From Clostridium sp. N3C (GTDB taxonomy: Bacteria > Bacillota > Clostridia > Clostridiales > Clostridiaceae), in the NCBI RefSeq assembly GCF_900095445.1, contig NZ_FMJL01000016.1, forward strand, positions 1-64,000: a stretch of 64,000 nt of DNA, in the 5' to 3' direction. The translations under genes and the position numbers were made by a program. The notes under the pieces are model-generated. The model did no database searches. It saw only the letters and a list, made by a program, of their open reading frames with translations, and had not been told where the DNA came from. This document shows positions 27,070 through 34,629 of the stretch, piece after piece (positions within the stretch are counted from its first letter, which is position 1; every line of letters starts with the position of its first letter).

Positions 27070-27610
27070 TAGAATTTTATATCCAGTAAAAACATTAGGT
27101 CCTGGAGAGCGCATAGGCCTTTGGCTAATTGGTTGTCCACATCACTGTAAAAAATGCTCTAATCCTGAACTGTGGGAAAGGGATGAAAGCAAAGATATAA
27201 GCATTGCGGATCTTGTACTTTACATAGGAGAAAATAATATTAAAGCAGATGGTATAACTATAACCGGTGGAGAACCTTTTTATCAAGTAGAAGAATTATA
27301 TATTTTATTGCAGGAACTGCGCAAATTAAGGTTTGAAGATATTTTAGTTTATACTGGCTACGACTTTAATACTATTGAAAAGAATTATTCCAAAGCTCTA
27401 CCTTATATTGATGTTTTGATAGATGGTGTTTATATTGATGAATTAAATGATAATCTTGGTATTAGAGGATCTTCAAATCAGAAAATACATATTTTAAACG
27501 AAAAATTATATGATAAATATAAGTCACTTGAAAGTGCAAAAAGGTGTCGTCAAAACTTTGTTTATGGCAATAAAATCATAAGTGTAGGTATACCTAATAG
27601 ATTTTTTTAA
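27059..27610 (+). CDS. Cassette gene 8: NrdG-like radical-SAM / 4Fe-4S activating protein
   Basis: 183 residues from ATG 27059, preceded by GAGGTGGA. The radical-SAM cluster motif CX3CX2C is Cys26, 30 and 33 in GCPHHCKKCSNPELW. The SAM-binding TGGEPF is at about 69-74, and YTGYDFNTIE and DVLIDGVYIDE follow. This is the layout of anaerobic ribonucleotide-reductase activases (NrdG-like), but no NrdD or other glycyl-radical enzyme is nearby. Its conserved end (VYGNKIISVGIPNRFF) and its overlap with gene 7 show that it belongs to this cassette. What it modifies is unknown. Confidence 0.8.
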   Translation: MQIDRILYPVKTLGPGERIGLWLIGCPHHCKKCSNPELWERDESKDISIADLVLYIGENNIKADGITITGGEPFYQVEELYILLQELRKLRFEDILVYTGYDFNTIEKNYSKALPYIDVLIDGVYIDELNDNLGIRGSSNQKIHILNEKLYDKYKSLESAKRCRQNFVYGNKIISVGIPNRFF

Positions 27611-27637
27611 TAATTTTTATTGTTTGAATTAAATTAA

Positions 27638-27814
27638 TTATTTGCTTTCCCTGCTTATAGTGCTTACCCCTGTACTGCTTCCCTTTTCAACCTTTAATTT
27701 ACTCTTAAGCATGGTAGAAATTAAAATATTCCTATCACTATCCAAGTCGCTAATCAGATCTTTTACATCTTCAACTGAATTATAGCTCCAGGTATTTATG
27801 GTTAATAGTATTAT
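27638..27814 (-). pseudogene. C-terminal remnant of an unidentified gene
   Basis: A minus-strand open stretch of 58 codons ends in TAA and has coding-like composition (YNSVEDVKDLISDLDSDRN, LKSKLKVEKGSSTGV). It begins after a stop and has no usable start at its head. I do not recognise the family. It fills most of the gap between the cassette and the ABC transporter. Confidence 0.4.
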
Positions 27815-27835
27815 TTAAGTAAAAGAGTTTTTATT

Positions 27836-27864
27836 TTGAAATTTGTTGAATTTTATGATAATAT
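27836..27864 (+). promoter_or_regulatory. Promoter upstream of the ABC transporter
   Basis: TTGAAA, 17 bases, TAATAT. It starts a leader of about 170 bases before the ATPase ATG at 28041. Confidence 0.65.
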
Positions 27865-27914
27865 AGCAACATTAAAATGGAAATAACAGGGAAGAGTTCT
27901 TTGAATTTGGATGT

Positions 27915-27992
27915 ATGAAAAACTTAAGGATAGAAAATGAAATAAGCTTTTTTCATGATAAGTGCTCTGGTATAGAAGTATCTGAAATCTAA
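27915..27992 (+). CDS. Possible 25-residue leader peptide
   Basis: A short frame (MKNLRIENEISFFHDKCSGI then EVSEI) lies in the ABC-transporter leader. It has one Cys and only a weak GGA three bases before the ATG. It could be a small peptide handled by the transporter, or chance. Low support. Confidence 0.2.
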   Translation: MKNLRIENEISFFHDKCSGIEVSEI

Positions 27993-28040
27993 GAAAACTG
28001 AATGATAATGGAAAAGGGCTTATAAGGTTAGGGGGATTAT

Positions 28041-28703
28041 ATGATAGAGATAAGAAATCTACTAAAAATCTATAAAGATGTTCCAGTATTAGATGTAAAA
28101 GAATTAAAAATAGAGGATAAAACTATAAACTGCTTTGTAGGAAGTAATGGGGCAGGGAAGTCTACCCTTATACATATTATATGTGGGTTTATCTATCAAA
28201 CGAAAGGGGAAGTATTCATTGATGGATTTTCTAATAAAAGTTCCTATATGCGGAAAAACAGCCATATTGTATTAGAAAGCGGAAAGGGCTTTTATGAATA
28301 CTTAACTGCCTTGGAAAACATACATTAAATGCTGGGGATCAACAAAATAAAATATAAAACTAAGGAAGAGGAACTGAAACGTTATATTGATGAATTTAAG
28401 TTTTCTGAACACATAAATAAAAAGGTAAGTGAGTTATCACAGGGAAATAGGAAGAAACTTTCCATAATACTTGCTATGATATTGAGACCTAAGTATCTTG
28501 CTTTGGACGAGCCTACCAATGGACTGGATGATTATTCAAAGCAGGTGCTTATTAATAAGCTTTGTGAGTTGAGAGAAGAGGGTAGTACCATTCTAATAAC
28601 CACCCATGATTCAGATTTGATAAATCATGAGCTTTCTCATGTTTACCAAATGGATAAGGTGCAAATTCTTAGCATAAGGAAAGGGAATGAAAATGCTTCA
28701 TAA
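28041..28703 (+). pseudogene. ABC transporter ATP-binding protein with in-frame TAA
   Basis: One continuous frame is split by TAA at 28326-28328. Restored, it encodes about 220 residues with Walker A VGSNGAGKST, Q-loop region HIVLESGKGFYEYLTALENI, signature LSQGNRKKLS, Walker B YLALDEPTNGLDD and H-loop TTHDSD. The stop falls directly after ENIH, between Q-loop and signature, so neither half can form a working ATPase. It would be the motor of an ABC-2 type exporter with the two permeases downstream. AGGGGGAT precedes the ATG. A point mutation or a sequencing error could explain the stop. Confidence 0.85.
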
Positions 28704-29431
28704 TTATTACATAGAATTACGAAGAAGTATCTCTGAATTTAAAAACTATAAAGTTAATATCCTTTTTGCTAATTTGGGATATGTTTTATTATTCATGGGA
28801 CTGATTGATTTCTTTGATAATGAGAATAAAAGCTTGTTTTTCTTACTTTTCACATGGTATTGGTCTCTTCATGGTTTAGATAATACTGCCTATATAATTG
28901 GAGGATGAGATTGCAGATAGGACCTTATGCAACATTTTGTCAAGTAGGGTTAGTATCTTTTCAATACTTGCTATGACAAACCTTATTCAGATCCTTATGG
29001 ATTTTATGAAGGGTGCCATCATATTTATAGTAATTGCCTTAGTATCTAATATGGCACCTCAGGTTTCTTTCATTCAATTTCTAAAGATATTCATTTTTAT
29101 CTTTATTACAACTATTATTATGTATATTATTGGAGGAGTAATTGGAAGCTTTGCTTTAGTTTATAAGAGGATTAGTTCCCTTTCTAATGTTTTATACTAT
29201 GTGGTATTATTTTTTTCTGGTATTTTTTATGGAGTAAAGGCGATTTCTGTTTTATTTCCTTTTTCAACGCTGAATAAGATAATTATATCCATATTAAGCG
29301 GCAACCATATTCCAATGGATTCTGTTGCCATATTGGGTTTGCAATTTGTTATATACTTAAACCTGATGTTTGTTACATTTAAAATAAACCTTAGAAGATT
29401 ATATCAGGAGGGAAAAATTTTTCATGTGTGA
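28687..29431 (+). pseudogene. ABC-2 type permease with frameshift
   Basis: The first frame (73 codons from ATG 28687) ends at TGA 28906-28908. A second frame starting around 28898 continues to 29431 (EDEIADRTLCNILSS, then four hydrophobic helices). The shift maps to GGAGGATGAG (about 28899-28908); removing one G would give a single 247-residue, six-helix permease. Its ATG overlaps the end of the ATPase gene and its end overlaps the next permease by eight bases. Family: ABC-2 exporter permeases; the substrate is unknown. Confidence 0.8.
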
Positions 29432-30149
29432 TGGCCTTCTATCTTTAGTGAAAGTTGATTTAATAAAAAAGGTACAAGAGAATAAAAAGTATGCCTTGGA
29501 TTATTTCCTAAGCTATGCCACAGACGTATTTTTTCTCTTGGGATTAATTTTTGCACAGTATAGTACAAATCATAATAAATTTACTTCCGATAAGTATCTA
29601 ATCTTTAGAATATTTATGTGGTTCATTCTAACGGGAGTTATCGGACAAATTATTAGTGAAATAGAGCGGGAAATTCGTATGGACTATTTGATAAATATCA
29701 TACATCAGAAATGTCACTTTACTGCTATTTTTCTTTCAAGGGTGATTTCGACTACTATAGAAATATTTATTGTCGTACTGATACCAGTATTATTAATACT
29801 CCTTCTTGCAGGGATAAATATTAGCTTATTTTCATTTCAAGCCCTATTGTATTTTATTTTAATTTTCTTTATAACAGTTTTTTTGTCTTACTTATTTCTC
29901 CTAGTAGTTCTTAGAGTGGAAAGGATTATGGCTGCTCATGGCCTCTTTTCAAACTATTTATTGTTTTTTAGCGGATTGGTTTTCATGGATGCTAGTAATA
30001 AGTTTGCATTTGGCCAAAGACTAAACTACTTTTTATTCAATGATATTAATTTGCAATATGTAAGCATTTTGGGCATATTTATTATACTTCTTAGCTTGGG
30101 AACAGTTTTTCTGCAAAAAAGAGTTTCAGTAAGGGTTCATATGCTATAA
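29424..30149 (+). CDS. ABC-2 type transporter permease (intact)
   Basis: 241 residues with six predicted membrane helices (about 24-42, 58-78, 103-130, 138-165, 172-192 and 210-230). It is encoded directly behind the broken permease, with an 8-base overlap and AGGAGG-like upstream sequence. The layout ATPase-permease-permease is that of heterodimeric ABC-2 exporters. It is the only undamaged gene of the three, so the transporter is probably not functional here unless the upstream lesions are sequencing errors. Confidence 0.75.
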   Translation: MCDGLLSLVKVDLIKKVQENKKYALDYFLSYATDVFFLLGLIFAQYSTNHNKFTSDKYLIFRIFMWFILTGVIGQIISEIEREIRMDYLINIIHQKCHFTAIFLSRVISTTIEIFIVVLIPVLLILLLAGINISLFSFQALLYFILIFFITVFLSYLFLLVVLRVERIMAAHGLFSNYLLFFSGLVFMDASNKFAFGQRLNYFLFNDINLQYVSILGIFIILLSLGTVFLQKRVSVRVHML

Positions 30150-30228
30150 AAAATTAATTATCTATATTGTCTAATTCTTACCCTAATAAGATAGCATGAT
30201 TTCAGTAGTTAGGAGTTGAATAAAAAGG

Positions 30229-30846
30229 ATGAGTAATGAAATTGAGAGAATAAATTCATATGACGATGATAGATTTGATAAAGATATCCTAAGGCAACAT
30301 GGTGCCTTTATTGTGGATGGAAAGTATAAGTGCAGTTTTAGAATAATAAATAAAGATTCGGCTATTGTATACGCTGATAAAGAGGTTGATTTAGATGAAC
30401 TAATAGACGAGTTTAGGTTTTATTCTGAACATATTGTAAATTTTTACAATCAAAATATGGGATTGATAAAATCCTTTCCACCTAAAGAGACTTTCTATAT
30501 AAATATTAAGGATATTCAACCTTCACAGTTTTTTGTTGATGCGGAAAAGGTTAAAGCAATTGAAAGCTTCATAAACAGTGAAGAGGATATCTGTATCCCT
30601 TTGGCTAAAATTAATGATCGTTTTGTATCTGAAGATGGCCATACTAGACTTTATTGTGCAGTTGCAAATGGATATTCTAGGGTAAGAGGTTTCTTAACAG
30701 AAGCATCAGACTATGCAGAGGAGTTTGCTGAAGAGGCTAGGAAAAGGAAGGTTTATTCACCTTATGATCTTCAATTATTATCTCATGAAGAATATAAGGA
30801 AAAATGGCATAAGTTCTGTGAAGATTTCTTTAGAGATAAAGAATGA
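30229..30846 (+). CDS. ParB/sulfiredoxin-like domain protein
   Basis: 205 residues, soluble. The middle contains the ParB/Srx-type segment: INIKDIQPSQFFVDAEKV (about 86-103), then IPLAKINDRFVSEDGHTRL with the DGHTR motif (about 137-141), and AVANGYSRVRGFL. The C-terminal SPYDLQLLSHEEYKEKWHKF is typical of a group of small ParB-like proteins in Firmicutes with no known function. There is no helix-turn-helix, so a chromosome-partition role is unlikely. AGGAG is 13 bases upstream of the ATG. Confidence 0.7.
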   Translation: MSNEIERINSYDDDRFDKDILRQHGAFIVDGKYKCSFRIINKDSAIVYADKEVDLDELIDEFRFYSEHIVNFYNQNMGLIKSFPPKETFYINIKDIQPSQFFVDAEKVKAIESFINSEEDICIPLAKINDRFVSEDGHTRLYCAVANGYSRVRGFLTEASDYAEEFAEEARKRKVYSPYDLQLLSHEEYKEKWHKFCEDFFRDKE

Positions 30847-30856
30847 TATATAAATG

Positions 30857-30884
30857 AAAAGGCACCGTAAAAGGTGTCTTTTTT
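30857..30884 (+). terminator. Terminator after the ParB-like gene
   Basis: A stem AAAGGCACC / GGTGTCTTT with a short loop, followed by TTTTT. Confidence 0.8.
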
Positions 30885-30930
30885 ACATGAAGATTTTATA
30901 GTTAAAGTTCTTATTTTTAGATAAAAGTTC

Positions 30931-30972
30931 ACCTCCTTTGTGTATTTAATATTGAAGGAGGTTTAGATAATA
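30931..30972 (+). promoter_or_regulatory. Ribosome site sequestered by an inverted repeat
   Basis: ACCTCCTT (30931-30938) is the perfect complement of AAGGAGGT (30955-30962), the ribosome site of the autolysin-like gene. The 16-base loop TGTGTATTTAATATTG is AT-rich. If transcription starts upstream of 30931, the mRNA can hide its own Shine-Dalgarno. Confidence 0.55.
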
Positions 30973-31766
30973 TGGATAAAGCAGTATTTATTAATTCTAT
31001 TAAAGAAGGAGCCCTACAGGGTTATAAGAACTATAATGTTCTTCCAAGTCTTACTATTGCACAGGCCATCCTGGAAAGCGGTTGGGGAACTAGTCAGCTT
31101 GCTATTAAAGCCAAAAATCTCTTTGGAATAAAGGCTTTTTCTGATTGGAAGGGCAAAAGGATTACTATTCAGACTACTGAATGGTACAAGGGCAAAAAGC
31201 AGGTAGTTAGTGCGGATTTTAGGGCGTATGATAGCTATTATGACAGCATAATGGATCATAATAAGCTACTAGCCACTAGCCGTTATGAGCCTGTGAGAAA
31301 GTGTAAGGAATATAAGGAGGCTTGTGAATCGGTATATAAATGTGGTTATGCCACAGACCCTGAGTATGCTCAGAAGCTCATAAGCATCATTGAACAGAAT
31401 AAACTTTATCAGTATGACAATGTAAGTCTCAATGAGGCTGCAGCTGATAATGACAGCGAAAAGATAAGGAAGTTCCAAGGTTTATGCAATTCTCTAGGTA
31501 TTAGAGACTATGAAGGTAAAGAGCTAGTGGAGGATAATATATTGGGACCAAGAACTAAGATTTGTATAAAGAAGATGCCCCTCCTAAAGAGAGGAAGTAA
31601 GGGAGCTGCCGTTAGCTTTGTTCAACAGTTAGTAGGGGCGGTGCCAGTGGATGGAGACTTTGGACCTATTACTGAAGGCTGTGTTAAGGATTATCAAAGA
31701 AGAAAAGGGTTAAAGGTAGATGGTATTGTTGGTGTTAAGACTTGGACTAGTTTAGTGACCACATAA
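30972..31766 (+). CDS. Glucosaminidase-type peptidoglycan hydrolase with PG-binding domain
   Basis: 264 residues. The N-terminal 150 residues are a FlgJ/LytG-like N-acetylglucosaminidase domain, with the catalytic Glu in AQAILESGWGTSQLAIKAKN (about 28-47) and the motif KNLFGIKAFSDWKG. The C-terminal 60 residues are a peptidoglycan-binding domain (LLKRGSKGAAVSFVQQLV, VDGDFGPITEGCVKDYQRRK). There is no signal peptide, which suggests an endolysin-like or mother-cell enzyme that is not secreted by Sec. No phage genes are nearby. Its translation may be restricted by the ribosome-site hairpin upstream. Confidence 0.85.
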   Translation: MDKAVFINSIKEGALQGYKNYNVLPSLTIAQAILESGWGTSQLAIKAKNLFGIKAFSDWKGKRITIQTTEWYKGKKQVVSADFRAYDSYYDSIMDHNKLLATSRYEPVRKCKEYKEACESVYKCGYATDPEYAQKLISIIEQNKLYQYDNVSLNEAAADNDSEKIRKFQGLCNSLGIRDYEGKELVEDNILGPRTKICIKKMPLLKRGSKGAAVSFVQQLVGAVPVDGDFGPITEGCVKDYQRRKGLKVDGIVGVKTWTSLVTT

Positions 31767-31837
31767 TGTTGTAACAATTCGGTAGCTTTATCAATATAGT
31801 AATATTGAATTTTTAATCTTTGAAAGGAGTCTACTTA

Positions 31838-32101
31838 ATGTTCTACAACGCCTACAACAATGGATACAATAACTTAATATGGGATAATTATTGGAGAAGC
31901 TACCGAATTAATAGCGAGACTGCGGTTCAAATTGCTTTGCAGAGAGTTCCCGGTCAAGTTATTAAAATTGAGTTGGATTTTGAAAATGGTATATTAGTTT
32001 ATGAAATTGATATACGTACCCAATCAGGTGTGTATGAAGTTCATGTGGATGCTGTTTCAGGGCAGGTATTAAAAGTTGAGAGAGAAAATAATTTTGATTA
32101 A
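31838..32101 (+). CDS. Small PepSY-domain protein
   Basis: 87 residues starting at ATG 31838, nine bases after AAAGGAG. A Tyr/Asn-rich N-terminus (MFYNAYNNGYNNLIWDNYWR) is followed by one PepSY domain: SETAVQIALQRVPGQVIKIE, then YEVHVDAVSGQVLKVE. There is no signal peptide. PepSY domains are thought to inhibit or bind peptidases; the Tyr/Asn-rich head recalls spore or coat proteins. It is encoded behind the cell-wall hydrolase and may work with it. Confidence 0.75.
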   Translation: MFYNAYNNGYNNLIWDNYWRSYRINSETAVQIALQRVPGQVIKIELDFENGILVYEIDIRTQSGVYEVHVDAVSGQVLKVERENNFD

Positions 32102-32146
32102 TTGGCGTATAAATTCATATCGTTAAAATCTAATATGAAGTAAAAG

Positions 32147-32185
32147 ATGCCCACTGCAGAGCTTTATTTTTGCAGTGGGCATTAA
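32147..32185. terminator. Hairpin terminator
   Basis: A perfect 12-bp stem (ATGCCCACTGCA / TGCAGTGGGCAT). The T-run is weak on either strand. Confidence 0.6.
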
Positions 32186-32235
32186 ACTTTGGTATTTTCT
32201 CATATGCTATAAAATCACATTATTTAAAAAGGATG

Positions 32236-32352
32236 TTATTTCAGTATATCAGCTATTTTAGAAACAATATAAATTCCACATCCAATATTAACTAGTGTCA
32301 ATGTGAACCAAAATATCATTATATTTTTCATAGTATGCTGTTTACTAGTCAT
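32236..32352 (-). CDS. Possible small single-helix membrane protein, 38 residues
   Basis: The minus-strand frame encodes MTSKQHTMKNIMIFWFTLTL and then VNIGCGIYIVSKIADILK, one clear membrane helix with charged ends. AAGG lies just before the ATG. It overlaps the head of the plus-strand membrane protein at 32335. Unrecognised; low support. Confidence 0.3.
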   Translation of the reverse strand: MTSKQHTMKNIMIFWFTLTLVNIGCGIYIVSKIADILK

Positions 32353-32958
32353 TACCTTATGAAAAAGACAAACTTTATTATATTTTTTATAACATATATT
32401 ATAATTCACCACTGTTTAATAATACTTATGGATAGAGTATATCCTTTCTCTGAATGCTTAGAGCTTTATAAGTATTTACCTTGTACATTTCCAATTATTA
32501 TGCAATTGATATTGACTTATATTGTATATAGAGAACATAAGGAAAATAAAATCATTAAGTGGATTTTAATAACAGGTCTAATTTATACATTAATTAGTGG
32601 AACATTAGCCCTATATGATAGTTACTATAAATCTAGCAAAACTATGTTTAATGACTTATCCCTTTTATTTGTATCTCAAATGGCTTATCAACTTTTACTT
32701 GCCCTAATATTGTTTATTTGCCTGATAACTAATAAAGTAAATTCAAAAGTTGCAATAGAAGCTATATTAATGCCTTTGATTTCAATAGCATTGCTTCTAT
32801 TATGTTCATTCTTAATAAAATTTAATTTTGTTCTTTGTTTTTTAATACCTTTAATTATTTTATATACAAATGGATTAAATCCTATTTTAATATATATACT
32901 TAGTTATACTGCAAAGGGAGAGTTGTTTATAAAAAAAGAAGAGGCTAAGATAAGATGA
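32335..32958 (+). CDS. Hypothetical polytopic membrane protein
   Basis: 207 residues with about six hydrophobic helices and short charged loops (DRVYPFSECLELYKYLPCTF, YREHKENKIIK). No motif or family is recognised. I see no ribosome site before ATG 32335 or before the internal ATG at residue 9, so the true start is uncertain and the gene may be 5'-truncated. It ends about 200 bases before mntR with no obvious terminator. Confidence 0.5.
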   Translation: MLFTSHYLMKKTNFIIFFITYIIIHHCLIILMDRVYPFSECLELYKYLPCTFPIIMQLILTYIVYREHKENKIIKWILITGLIYTLISGTLALYDSYYKSSKTMFNDLSLLFVSQMAYQLLLALILFICLITNKVNSKVAIEAILMPLISIALLLLCSFLIKFNFVLCFLIPLIILYTNGLNPILIYILSYTAKGELFIKKEEAKIR

Positions 32959-33160
32959 AAATATCATTAAGTAAAAAATTTATAAGCTTCCATTACTTCT
33001 TGGCTTACGGAAGTCTAATAAAAGTATTTAAACACTTTTTTACTGTACTTTTATTTCTATCATGCTTTTGAGTTACTCAGTTTTAATTAATCATTAAAAT
33101 CCATATTTAAAGCATAGAAATCATATAATAAAAATAAAGAATTCGTAAGGTGGGAAGACA

Positions 33161-33634
33161 GTGTCACAGGATGAGTTTTATACTTTTAGCGAATATATGA
33201 AAAGGGATAAGGACTTACTCTCTCCTTCAGCGGAAGATTATGTAGAAATGATTTATAGGCTTTCTAATAAAACTGGCTTTACTAGAGTTAATGATCTTGC
33301 TAATGCATTGCATGTTCAGCCACCATCGGTAAGCAAGATGATACATAAGCTAGCAGAATTAAAACTAATAAAGTATGAACGATATGGGGTAATAATGCTT
33401 GAAGAGGAAGGAATCAAAATAGGTAAGGCCTTGCTTGAGAGGCATAACCTTGTGGAGGAGTTTTTAACCTTACTAAATGTTAAAGAAGGTTTGTTAGAAG
33501 AAACAGAAAAAATTGAGCATACTATAAATGAAGAAATTCTGATGGGCTTAAGGGATTTAGTTGGCTTTTTTAAAGAGAATCCCGATTTGCTAAGGCGTTT
33601 TAATAAATATAGGAAAAATAGGCAAGGTAAATAA
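33161..33634 (+). CDS. mntR: MntR/DtxR-family metal-dependent repressor
   Basis: 157 residues with a GTG start (AGGTGG nine bases upstream). The N-terminal winged helix includes the recognition segment VQPPSVSKMIHKLAELKLI. The metal ligands of Bacillus MntR can all be matched: Asp and Glu in SAEDYVEMIY (about 24-33), His in LERHNLVEEF (about 92), and Glu, Glu, His in ETEKIEH (about 114-120). It is predicted to repress manganese uptake when Mn2+ is bound. There is an N-terminal extension of about 20 residues. Convergent with zupT, which suggests metal-linked context. Confidence 0.82.
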   Translation: MSQDEFYTFSEYMKRDKDLLSPSAEDYVEMIYRLSNKTGFTRVNDLANALHVQPPSVSKMIHKLAELKLIKYERYGVIMLEEEGIKIGKALLERHNLVEEFLTLLNVKEGLLEETEKIEHTINEEILMGLRDLVGFFKENPDLLRRFNKYRKNRQGK

Positions 33635-33637
33635 AAA

Positions 33638-33673
33638 ATACGGGACATCCAGACAGGTTGTCCCATATTTTAT
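33638..33673. terminator. Shared terminator of mntR and zupT
   Basis: A 10-bp stem ATACGGGACA / TGTCCCATAT followed by TTTTAT. It lies between the convergent genes. Confidence 0.7.
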
Positions 33674-33702
33674 ATATAGATTCTATTTAGGTTGAATTTA
33701 AA

Positions 33703-34506
33703 TTATATAAATAACAACAAGCTTATAGCCATAACCACCATACCAGACACTAAGCCGTATATTGATAAGTGATGCTCTCCATATTCCCTGGCAGAAGGAA
33801 GAAGTTCGTCTAGTGATATAAACACCATGATTCCTGCAACAGCGGCAAAGATAATACCAAACATAAGATCATTGATAAAAGGCATTAATATTAAATAACC
33901 TATTAGTGCTCCTGCAGGTTCAGAAAGGCCTGATAGAAAAGAGTAAAGAAAGGCTTTCTTTCTATCCCCTGTAGCATAGTAAACAGGCACAGACACCGCG
34001 ATTCCTTCCGGTATGTTATGGATAGCTATAGCTACAGCTATTGGTATAGCGATTGATGTTTCATGCAAGGCGGAAATAAAGGTTGCTAGGCCTTCAGGAA
34101 AGTTATGAATACCAACGGCTAAGGCGGTGAAGAGGCCCATTCTTAAAAGTTTAACATCTGAAGATGCATTTTTACTATTTATATCTTCAACCTTATATAA
34201 CTCATGAGGATTTTCAGCAGTTGGTACAAACTTATCGATAAGAGCTATAAGTAGCATTCCGCCAAAAAAGGCTATTACAGCAACCCAAGAGCCAGTTTTT
34301 TCACCTAATTCAGTGGTAAGACACTCCTTTGCTTTAAAGAATATTTCAACCATTGATACATAGATCATTACCCCTGCTGAGAATCCAAGGCTTATGGAAA
34401 GAAATTTAGTATTGGTCTTTTTTGCAAAGAAAGCAATGGCGCTTCCTATACCGGTACAGAGTCCGGCTAAAAGTGTTACACTAAAAGCAAATAAGATATT
34501 ATTCAT
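33703..34506 (-). CDS. zupT: ZIP-family metal transporter ZupT
   Basis: A 267-residue integral membrane protein with eight hydrophobic segments. The two metal-binding motifs of the ZIP family are clear: AVGIHNFPEGLATF in TM4 and AIAIHNIPEGIAVS in TM5. A variable cytoplasmic loop sits between TM3 and TM4. It imports Zn2+ and possibly Mn2+ or Fe2+. GGAGGAG precedes the ATG. No MntR-type operator was recognised in its upstream region. Confidence 0.9.
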   Translation of the reverse strand: MNNILFAFSVTLLAGLCTGIGSAIAFFAKKTNTKFLSISLGFSAGVMIYVSMVEIFFKAKECLTTELGEKTGSWVAVIAFFGGMLLIALIDKFVPTAENPHELYKVEDINSKNASSDVKLLRMGLFTALAVGIHNFPEGLATFISALHETSIAIPIAVAIAIHNIPEGIAVSVPVYYATGDRKKAFLYSFLSGLSEPAGALIGYLILMPFINDLMFGIIFAAVAGIMVFISLDELLPSAREYGEHHLSIYGLVSGMVVMAISLLLFI

Positions 34507-34629
34507 TTTACTCCTCCAAAAATATTACTAAATAATTTATATATGTTGCATTGAAAATAGCTGGTGATTGCTATGTAAAAGCAGTTGTAAAGGACAGATA
34601 ATTTTGAAGGAGTTATAAGCTTAAGATAT

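Noticed and set aside
28326..28328. Selenocysteine or programmed recoding at the ABC ATPase stop
   Set aside because: The codon is TAA, not TGA, and its position after ENIH is not a catalytic site. A nonsense mutation is simpler.
30972..31766. Prophage endolysin
   Set aside because: The lack of a signal peptide fits an endolysin, but no holin or other phage gene is nearby. It is kept as a cell-wall hydrolase.
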